This document shows positions 13,341-18,971 of a stretch of 18,971 nt of DNA, one piece after another (positions within the stretch are counted from its first letter, which is position 1; every line of letters starts with the position of its first letter). The stretch comes from an uncultured Clostridium sp. Its GTDB lineage: Bacteria > Bacillota > Clostridia > Christensenellales > Pumilibacteraceae. The stretch spans positions 1 through 18,971 of the forward strand of contig USKH01000004.1 of assembly GCA_900555125.1 (NCBI GenBank). The letters run 5' to 3'. The translations under genes and the position numbers were made by a program. The notes below the pieces were generated by a model. The model was not told where the DNA came from, ran no database searches, and saw nothing but the letters and a program-made list of their open reading frames with translations.

Positions 13341-16300
13341 ATGAGAAAGAAAACAAAATTTCTGACCATTTTACTTATCGCGGCAATTGCGCTTTTCGCC
13401 GCGACGAACACGGCTGCCTCGTGCAAAAAGGATCCGCCGGTAATTCAACACGTCTGCTCGTTTGAGGATACCTGGACTTACAACCAAACCGAGCATTGGC
13501 ACAAATGCATAGGCGAAGGCGAGTGCGACAAGGTTTCGGACAAAGCCGCTCACACCTGGAACGACGGCAAAGTTACAAAAGAGCCTACCTTCACCGAAAA
13601 AGGCGAAAAAACCTACACCTGCACGGTCTGCCCGGCTACTAAAACCGAAGAAACAGCTTCCGTCCCTCTTCCCGATGAAAACGAAGTGTGGAATAAAATG
13701 CTGTCCGCGGCTGAAAAAGCCGGGGCGAACGACGCTTACGGCGTTCGCTTTTACAGCGCATACGGCGATACGCTTGATCAAGGAACATATAAACAAGAAT
13801 TCGTATTCAACGCGGACGGCAAGTCGGCAAGTAAAATTTATTCCGTCGACGAAGACGGAATATACACGGCATATACCGCGCTTATGCAGCACGGCGGAAA
13901 ATATTACCGTGCGAAAGCAAGCAATAGCTCGTCTGCGTTTACGGTAACCGAAGTTAAGGAAATAACCGAATATTTTGCGAAAACGTCGGCAAAAACGTCC
14001 AAAATTCTGCTCGACAAATTTATCGGCAGCAAAGAAAAACTTATCGATTCGCTTATAGAACATACTCTTTACAGTATGTATTGGTCGGAAGACAAAGACG
14101 GCAATCCGATTACCGTGACAAAAGAAGATATTACGGTAAAAGTAATCGTAAAAGGCTCGGGCAACAAAATAATAATCGAATTGATCGCCGAAGTTAACGC
14201 CGAAAAAGTCAAAAAAATGTGGTACGAAGGCGCAAATTATACTTCTTACGTCGAAAAATTTTCGTACACGTTCGGAGACGACGCGTTCTGTGTATTTGAA
14301 TTTTCCAATGATAACGGCTACGTAAAAGACGGAAAAACCGGCTCGAGCCGGAACGTTCAATCGATAGAAATGCTCGCGTCCCCCGACTACGCGATTTACG
14401 ACCAAGCTGTAAAAGCAACCGATTTATCGAGCGTAGATTTAAGTGAAGTCGAGCCGTACATTATCGACATCCGGGTACACAACGATATGTACGCGCTCAG
14501 CCGGGACGGCTTAACGAGTTTTAACGCAGCCGTCACCGAAAACGCATATACCGCGCTCGGCAAAAAAGCGAACGATATAATATATAAAATAGAAAGAAAG
14601 CTCGGCGAAAAACTTACGGCGCGCTTCTATGCCGACGAAAACAAGACGGTTCCGATAGACGAAAACTATAAGTTCGGCTTTATCTGCCGCGATCTCGGAC
14701 TGAGCACCACGGTATATATAGACATAGCACCCGCGGACAAAAATAAAGTCCTCGCAACTTACACCTATGAAAAACGCAGCGTAAGCGAAGACGGCTCGTC
14801 CAACGCGCAGACGCGCAACGAATACGTGCTTGTCGATAAAAACTCCGACTACGAGATTGCAACCGGCTATATGTACGAGTATTTCGATGACGAAATAACC
14901 GTAAACGGCGAAAAAATAACCGATAAAAAAGTAAAAGTGGGCGAAAAAAATCTTGCCGTTCATTGCCTTATACTACTCGGCCCCGACGCGGACACCGATT
15001 TTATAACAAATCACATAAACTGCACCGAAGGCAACGAGTACGGCTTTGATGAAAACAACCACTGGAAAAAATGCACGGCGTACGGTTGCGACAACAAGCT
15101 TAAACTCGGCGCGCACCAATGGGACGGCGGCGTTATAATAGAAGAAGCAACCGAGCAAAAACCCGGCGTTAAAAAGTATACCTGCGAAATATGCGGTTAC
15201 GACAAAAACCAAAGCTATACGATTACCCCCGACGTTCCCGAGCCCGTCGATCCCGCTGCCGCTGCGTTTGAAAAAATGCTTGCCGCTGCGGAAAAAACGC
15301 GTAAAAACAAGCCCGATGCGGTTAAAAAGAACTTTTATCTCGGCTCAAACGGTATGAGTTCGAATACCGAAACGGTCGTTTTCGCCGACGGAAGAACTGC
15401 CACGAAACAGGTTACTTCGTCAAACGGAAACACCATAACCGAGAATTCGTATCTCTCCGGCGCAAGCGGCAAGTACTACAACAAAAAAAGCGTTTCGGGA
15501 AGCAACGGCAGTAAATCTTTTACAAACTATCCCGTGCCGAAATCATTTGCGGACACCGCCTACGACGTTTTATTCAAGCAGATGTTTGACTTCTGTCCGG
15601 ATAAAAAAACTTGCGAAACCTATTATCCGCTCATGCTTAAAAACTCGTGTATTATGGGCGTTTTTGACAGAAAAACCGGCGAGTTCGCCGTTCCGGAATT
15701 AAGCGACGTCGAATATAACATCACTTGTGCGACAAATTTAAGCGATAATTACGACAGTATTACCGTGCTTATAACAATAAAAGACGAATACTTAAAATCG
15801 GTTATCGGAGGAGGCGGAGAAACGATAACTATGGTTTCTTTCGTTATTACCGTAAAATACAACGACCTCGGCATTGTCGGCGCGACGTTCTATCAGGGAG
15901 TATCGTATACGAAAGCTGACGGCGTAACGACTAATACCAACGAAGGCCATCACGAATTCATTCCTCTTCGCGGCAATAACGAAGGCGTCGCGCTGTATGA
16001 AGAAATAAAGGCGGACGTAGATTCCGGAACGAGTGCAAAAGAAGAAGTACAGTACATAAACATCGGAATAAAGGCTAACGGGGCTTATCTGAACAATTAC
16101 GTCGGCTCGTACGACGTCAATTCCCCCGCTCTGTACGCCGGCATAAAATCGAAAATCGACAGCTTTGTAAAGATGATAGAAACCGCTGCGCCGGGTAAAT
16201 TCAGAATCGAAGCTTTTACGGACGAAAATTTGACCGTCGCTTTCGACGAGAATTACGCTCCGTCGTATTACGACGCGTTCTTCTCTCCGTGCGTTTATCT

Positions 16301-16574
16301 TAAAGTGACGTCCGTCGGCGGAGAAGACTGCGTTGCGTTATATTCATACAAGACGACCGGTTCCGATAGTATTTTTACGATGGGAGGCGGAGAAAAAGGC
16401 ACCAAGACAGTGGTTTTCAAAAAAACCGACTCTTACAAAATAGAAACATTGTTCGAGGCTCAATCGTACGGCGATCTAATTTGCGTAAACAATATTTATA
16501 CAAAATCCGACGTTTACGACGCAAGCAATTCCGCCCTTCTTGTAATCGAATGCCACAAAAAATCGTCTTTTTAA
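13341..16574 (+). CDS. Large surface lipoprotein with internally duplicated Cys/His-module architecture
   Basis: 1077 residues; the signal peptide (MRKKTKFLTILLIAAIALF) ends at AASC, a weak lipobox with C28. The protein is two repeats of the same plan. Each half begins with a module of about 70-80 residues (about 36-107 and 557-632) patterned C...HWHKC...C...HxW.G...T...G.K.YTC..C; the first has TCTVC and the second TCEIC. Such modules recur in secreted proteins of gut clostridia. Each is followed by a domain of about 440 residues; the two share an opening (NKMLSAAEKA versus EKMLAAAEKT) and a late segment (FYADENKTVPIDENY versus AFTDENLTVAFDENY). The domain has no family I can name. GGAG lies about ten bases before the ATG. 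It is probably expressed alone from its own promoter. Confidence 0.87.
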   Translation: MRKKTKFLTILLIAAIALFAATNTAASCKKDPPVIQHVCSFEDTWTYNQTEHWHKCIGEGECDKVSDKAAHTWNDGKVTKEPTFTEKGEKTYTCTVCPATKTEETASVPLPDENEVWNKMLSAAEKAGANDAYGVRFYSAYGDTLDQGTYKQEFVFNADGKSASKIYSVDEDGIYTAYTALMQHGGKYYRAKASNSSSAFTVTEVKEITEYFAKTSAKTSKILLDKFIGSKEKLIDSLIEHTLYSMYWSEDKDGNPITVTKEDITVKVIVKGSGNKIIIELIAEVNAEKVKKMWYEGANYTSYVEKFSYTFGDDAFCVFEFSNDNGYVKDGKTGSSRNVQSIEMLASPDYAIYDQAVKATDLSSVDLSEVEPYIIDIRVHNDMYALSRDGLTSFNAAVTENAYTALGKKANDIIYKIERKLGEKLTARFYADENKTVPIDENYKFGFICRDLGLSTTVYIDIAPADKNKVLATYTYEKRSVSEDGSSNAQTRNEYVLVDKNSDYEIATGYMYEYFDDEITVNGEKITDKKVKVGEKNLAVHCLILLGPDADTDFITNHINCTEGNEYGFDENNHWKKCTAYGCDNKLKLGAHQWDGGVIIEEATEQKPGVKKYTCEICGYDKNQSYTITPDVPEPVDPAAAAFEKMLAAAEKTRKNKPDAVKKNFYLGSNGMSSNTETVVFADGRTATKQVTSSNGNTITENSYLSGASGKYYNKKSVSGSNGSKSFTNYPVPKSFADTAYDVLFKQMFDFCPDKKTCETYYPLMLKNSCIMGVFDRKTGEFAVPELSDVEYNITCATNLSDNYDSITVLITIKDEYLKSVIGGGGETITMVSFVITVKYNDLGIVGATFYQGVSYTKADGVTTNTNEGHHEFIPLRGNNEGVALYEEIKADVDSGTSAKEEVQYINIGIKANGAYLNNYVGSYDVNSPALYAGIKSKIDSFVKMIETAAPGKFRIEAFTDENLTVAFDENYAPSYYDAFFSPCVYLKVTSVGGEDCVALYSYKTTGSDSIFTMGGGEKGTKTVVFKKTDSYKIETLFEAQSYGDLICVNNIYTKSDVYDASNSALLVIECHKKSSF

Positions 16575-16582
16575 GCGGCCGC

Positions 16583-16624
16583 TCAGATTGCGGAATACAA
16601 TTGTCCGACTATTCCGCAATCTGA
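16583..16624. other. 15-bp perfect inverted repeat without U-tract
   Basis: TCAGATTGCGGAATA (16583-16597) is matched exactly by TATTCCGCAATCTGA (16610-16624) across a 12-base loop. It starts nine bases past the stop of the lipoprotein gene. No T-run follows on either strand, so it is not a typical intrinsic terminator; it may stabilise the mRNA 3' end or bind a protein. Confidence 0.75.
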
Positions 16625-16689
16625 AAAACCGATACGAGGCAAGTGAAAACTATATTATAATAACCGCAAAAATTATTTGAATTGTGTAT

Positions 16690-16737
16690 AAAAAATCTCC
16701 GTTTGGGCGATATTTCTCGTATCAACGGAGGTTTTTT
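16690..16737 (+). promoter_or_regulatory. Hairpin enclosing the ribosome binding site of the HTH gene
   Basis: AAAAAATCTCCGTT (16690-16703) pairs over 14 bp (one G-U) with AACGGAGGTTTTTT (16724-16737); the loop can form a further GATA/TATC pairing. The 3' arm contains the GGAGG ribosome binding site and the ATG follows one base later (16739). The hairpin plus T-run also has the form of an intrinsic terminator. It could either hide the ribosome binding site or stop transcription before the gene. Confidence 0.65.
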
Positions 16738-16738
16738 T

Positions 16739-17314
16739 ATGGAAAATATTTGGTCTTTGAACAATATCCGCAGGCTTTTTTCGCTTGCGAAGGCAGCCGA
16801 GGAGAGCGGCGACAGTCTGTCGAAAGTTTTTACTCGGCTTGCCTCGGAGCTTGATTGCAGCGTGGGCAGCGTGAGAAATTACTATTATTCGCAGGCAAAG
16901 CTGTTTAAAATGATCCCCTCTCTTGCAACGGAGATGGGCATAGAACAGGCAATAACGCGCGCCCGTCCGTTTGTGACGTTCGACCCCGAAGAAGCCGAAA
17001 CCATTCTTGTAAACGCGCTTATAAATAAGGCAAACGGCAAGAGCGTTCGCGCAACCATTACCGAAATGGCGGGCGGCGACAAAAAACTCGCGCTGCGCTA
17101 TCAGAACAAATACCGCAGTCTTTTGCTGCACCACAAGCGCACGGTTATAAGAGTTATGGACAAGCTCGACCGTGACGGAATCAGTTATTACAATCCGTAT
17201 GCGCACGAAATAACTTTGCCCGGAACGAAAACCGATCTTGCCGGCGTTTTAGAGAAAATCGACCGCTTGTCCGGCGAAGAAAAAGAGGTTCTTCTTCGCA
17301 AAATTCTGCTGTAA
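16739..17314 (+). CDS. Small helix-turn-helix protein, RsfA/Myb-like N-terminus
   Basis: 191 residues. The start at 16739 is chosen because GGAGG lies eight bases before it; an upstream in-frame start at 16682 lies in the regulatory hairpin region. Residues 7-52 form a likely helix-turn-helix, with LAKAAEESGDSLSKVFTRLA followed by CSVGSVRNYYYSQ. The pattern resembles the Myb-like domain of sporulation regulators such as RsfA, but the match is judged by eye. The rest is alpha-helical and charged: residues 68-105 resemble a second small helical module, and the end (DRLSGEEKEVLLRKILL) is a likely helix. There is no membrane segment. It probably binds DNA; its regulon is unknown. Confidence 0.72.
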   Translation: MENIWSLNNIRRLFSLAKAAEESGDSLSKVFTRLASELDCSVGSVRNYYYSQAKLFKMIPSLATEMGIEQAITRARPFVTFDPEEAETILVNALINKANGKSVRATITEMAGGDKKLALRYQNKYRSLLLHHKRTVIRVMDKLDRDGISYYNPYAHEITLPGTKTDLAGVLEKIDRLSGEEKEVLLRKILL

Positions 17315-17360
17315 CCTACTTTTTTGAAAAAAAGCACCGTACTTTTTTGTAAAAAAGTAG
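17315..17360 (+). terminator. Probable terminator region after the HTH gene
   Basis: CCTACTTTTTT can pair with AAAAAAGTAGG, or the inner TACTTTTTT-GT-AAAAAAGTA hairpin can form instead. No long U-tract follows the outer stem, so efficiency is uncertain. Confidence 0.45.
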
Positions 17361-17476
17361 GCAAAAAACTTTTGAGCTATTGTTTTTATAATATCAAGGT
17401 TGGTTTTCCTGCTTAAACATAGTAGAAAAATCAACCTTTCTTTTTTGTAAAAAGAAGGCAAAAAACTTTTGAGAGT

Positions 17477-17514
17477 TTTGGGATGACAGCGTATATTTGG
17501 GATGACAGCGTATA
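17477..17514 (+). repeat. Perfect 19-bp tandem duplication
   Basis: TTTGGGATGACAGCGTATA occurs twice back to back (17477-17495 and 17496-17514) with no mismatch. Confidence 0.9.
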
Positions 17515-17544
17515 ATGATATGCGCATAAACCGGCATTATTGTC

Positions 17545-17655
17545 GTAGGGCGGGGGCTTGCTCCCGCCGAACATTTAAAGCCTCTCACGCCGGGAGAGGT
17601 GGCACGACTTGTCGTGACGGAGAAGGATTAACTGTAGGGATAGGCGTCCCCGACT
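17545..17655. repeat. Intergenic modular hairpin repeat (copy 2)
   Basis: This begins GTAGGGCGGG and forms a GGCGGG/CCCGCC hairpin. It then shares 23 exact bases with copy 1 (8190) up to the AAAGCCTCTC arm. It continues with CTCTC...GAGAGG and CACGAC-TTGTC-GTG pairings like those of common clostridial intergenic repeats, followed by GTAGGGATAGGC. Confidence 0.7.
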
Positions 17656-17738
17656 GTCAGATTGTGGTTTTATGCCAATTCAACCGCCATATTGTAAATC
17701 GGATAATTGAATTTTGACATATACAAACGAGCTCTTTC

Positions 17739-17801
17739 GTAGGGCGGGTGGCTTGCTCCCGCCGCCGTTCTTTTCGGACAGCCGAGGACGTCTGTCCCTA
17801 C
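17739..17801. repeat. Intergenic modular hairpin repeat (copy 3), MITE-like ends
   Basis: The element is bounded by GTAGGG and CCCTAC as terminal inverted repeats. Two hairpins lie inside: GGCGGG/CCCGCC and GGACAG/CTGTCC. Its first 24 bases are the exact reverse complement of the right end of copy 4. Confidence 0.75.
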
Positions 17802-17854
17802 ATTTAGAAAACTAGCGTTTATGTTCTCACATGCCTAAAAAAGCGTTGCGGGGT

Positions 17855-17880
17855 CCGGGACACAATCGCAAGTGTCCCGG
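17855..17880. terminator. Stable GC-rich hairpin with short T-run
   Basis: CCGGGACAC and GTGTCCCGG pair perfectly across an 8-base loop; TGCCTTTTTG follows on the plus strand. A second hairpin, CTTCTTTTTCA...TGAAAAAGAAG, follows at 17891-17917, downstream of the activase gene on the minus strand. Confidence 0.5.
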
Positions 17881-17942
17881 TGCCTTTTTGCTTCTTTTTC
17901 AGCACTTGAAAAAGAAGATAACTTACATAAAACAAACACCTT

Positions 17943-18842
17943 TTACTTCAAAACGTTAATACCGTACTCGGCAAAAATGTTTTTGGCGGCAGCAACGCTT
18001 TCGTCGGTGGGTAATTGCGCCGGCAGATTATTTTTTAATCCCAGCGCCTCGTATTTCGACCCCGCCATATTGTGATATGGCAGCACACGGATACCGGTAA
18101 CGCATTTCAGTTTTGACAAAAACCCGGCGGCGCCGCGAAGTGTATTCTCGTCGGAATTGAATCCCGGAATAAACGGATAGCGTATTTCCGCTTTTGCTCC
18201 GACGGCATCGAGGTATTTCAGGTTTTCGAGAATAAGCTCGTTGCCCATTCCCGTTCCCTCTTTATGTTTTTGCGAATCGATATGCTTGATATCGTACAGA
18301 AAAATATCGGCGTATGGCAAAACGGCGTCGATGTTTTCGCGCGCGACGCAGCCGCATGTATCGACCGCTATGTCAATGTCGTCTTTTTTGAGAATTTCAA
18401 ACAGTCGCACAAGATAATCGGCATGCAGGAGAGGTTCTCCTCCCGAAACGGTAATACCGCCCCCGCTCGCCTTATAAAAGGGCTTGTCGGCGACAAGCTC
18501 GGCTGCAAGTTCCGACGGAGCGTATTCTTTCCCGTATAAAACAAGAGCCTCGACCGGACAAACATCGACGCATTTTTCGCAGAACACGCATTTTTCGCGG
18601 CGGAAAATATGTTGTCCGTTTACTATTTCGTGCGCGGAAACGGGACAAACGCTTGCGCACGAACCGCAAAGCACGCACTTATTGACAAAAAACGCAAACT
18701 GTTTTTGCGGGTTTATCCCCTCGGGGTTGTGGCACCAGCGACAATGCAACGGACAGCCTTTGAAAAACGCCGTCGTGCGAATACCCGGTCCGTCGTGAAC
18801 GGCAAATCGTTTTATTGCCGAGATTTTTGCTTTTTCTTCCAT
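17943..18842 (-). CDS. Glycyl-radical enzyme activating protein (radical SAM with two extra 4Fe-4S sites)
   Basis: A 299-residue radical SAM activase that would generate the glycyl radical on a partner enzyme of the pyruvate formate-lyase superfamily under anaerobic conditions. The radical SAM CxxxCxxC is C30, C34, C37 in GCPLHCRWCHNPEG. A two-cluster ferredoxin insert follows: C56, C59, C62, C66 and C85, C88, C91, C95. GGGITVSGGEPLLH provides the SAM-binding GGEP motif. The ferredoxin insert separates it from the shorter PflA and groups it with activases of non-PFL enzymes such as choline trimethylamine-lyase, glycerol dehydratase or arylacetate decarboxylases; the partner cannot be named. 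AGGAG lies seven bases before the ATG. No glycyl-radical enzyme gene is in the window; one may lie beyond its end or elsewhere. Confidence 0.92.
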   Translation of the reverse strand: MEEKAKISAIKRFAVHDGPGIRTTAFFKGCPLHCRWCHNPEGINPQKQFAFFVNKCVLCGSCASVCPVSAHEIVNGQHIFRREKCVFCEKCVDVCPVEALVLYGKEYAPSELAAELVADKPFYKASGGGITVSGGEPLLHADYLVRLFEILKKDDIDIAVDTCGCVARENIDAVLPYADIFLYDIKHIDSQKHKEGTGMGNELILENLKYLDAVGAKAEIRYPFIPGFNSDENTLRGAAGFLSKLKCVTGIRVLPYHNMAGSKYEALGLKNNLPAQLPTDESVAAAKNIFAEYGINVLK

Positions 18843-18897
18843 TTTTATCTCCTTGAAAAGAGTTTTTTTCGTTTTGTCACTCGTTTTTGATAATATT

Positions 18898-18957
18898 GTA
18901 GGGGAAACCCGTGGTCTCCCGTTTCATAATGCGGCGGGAGCAAGCCACCCGCCCTAC
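18898..18957. repeat. Intergenic modular hairpin repeat (copy 4), MITE-like ends
   Basis: Bounded by GTAGGG and CCCTAC. The left hairpin is related to copy 1 (ACC-CGT-GGT with flanking TCCC). The right end is the exact 24-base reverse complement of the left end of copy 3. Confidence 0.75.
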
Positions 18958-18971
18958 GGGATAAGGTCACT

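Larger units (their letters stand above)
17315..17942. other. Gene-free stretch rich in hairpins and repeats
   Basis: No convincing gene is seen in these 628 bases. The contents, in order, are: a hairpin CCTACTTTTTT/AAAAAAGTAGG after the HTH gene; a 35-base T/A-rich direct repeat (17342-17376 and 17440-17474, a few mismatches); a perfect 19-base tandem duplication; two modular hairpin repeats; and two further hairpins near 17855 and 17891. Confidence 0.7.

Noticed and set aside
13371..14405. 344-residue minus-strand ORF inside the lipoprotein gene
   Set aside because: Its composition (Phe/Val/Arg-rich) is that of an antisense shadow. No ribosome binding site is seen, and the plus-strand gene is well supported.
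16656..16661. TATAAT box as promoter for the HTH gene
   Set aside because: No acceptable -35 element at 16-18 bases (TACGAG at 17). It may still be weakly active, but the support is too thin to list.
17477..17514. CRISPR-like array
   Set aside because: Only two units directly abutting, without spacers, and no cas genes in the window.

Overview
The window looks like a chromosome segment of an anaerobic, low-to-moderate GC member of the Bacillota, most likely an uncultured gut clostridium. The evidence is strong GGAGG ribosome binding sites before most genes, TTGACA-17-TATAAT promoters, a Clostridia-style three-gene GlpA/oxidoreductase/DUF1667 operon, a lysine riboswitch, a glycyl-radical-enzyme activase, CotH-type and Cys/His-repeat lipoproteins, and many small intergenic hairpin repeats. 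Species-level placement is not possible from the sequence alone.

Layout. (1) 1-3290, minus strand: an anaerobic glycerol-3-phosphate dehydrogenase-type operon (FAD/BFD dehydrogenase, FAD/NAD(P) oxidoreductase, DUF1667 protein). It has its own promoter, a leader hairpin that looks like an intrinsic terminator, and a terminator at the window edge. (2) 3341-3744: promoter, tRNA-Thr(CGT) and terminator, followed by a second, broken copy of the tRNA 3' end and two copies of a 58-bp repeat, as expected near a tRNA integration site. (3) 3824-5290, plus strand: a small AT-richer island with an XRE repressor, a truncated ImmA/IrrE-like ORF, two small unrecognised proteins, and an in-frame partial second copy of the last one. 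(4) 5356-8100, minus strand: an amino-acid ABC importer made of a substrate-binding/permease fusion and an ATPase. Its leader carries a lysine riboswitch and an intrinsic terminator, so the substrate is predicted to be lysine. (5) 8341-12520, minus strand: a probable two-gene operon of a GDPD-fold protein lacking key catalytic residues and a large CotH-domain lipoprotein. (6) 12619-13173, minus strand: a Cys-rich unknown. (7) 13263-16574, plus strand: a 1077-residue lipoprotein built from an internal duplication. (8) 16690-17314, plus strand: a small helix-turn-helix protein whose ribosome binding site lies inside a strong hairpin. (9) 17315-17942: a gene-free stretch full of hairpins and short repeats. 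(10) 17943-18842, minus strand: a glycyl-radical enzyme activase with no partner enzyme in the window, followed by another hairpin repeat.

How the genes work together. Two metabolic units are readable: oxidation of glycerol-3-phosphate, and riboswitch-controlled lysine uptake. The cell-surface proteins (CotH lipoprotein and duplicated lipoprotein) have no assigned substrate. The least explained parts are the tRNA-linked island, the modular hairpin repeats shared by 8190-8252, 17545-17655, 17739-17801 and 18898-18957, the pseudo-GDPD/CotH pairing, and the hairpin covering the HTH gene's ribosome binding site.
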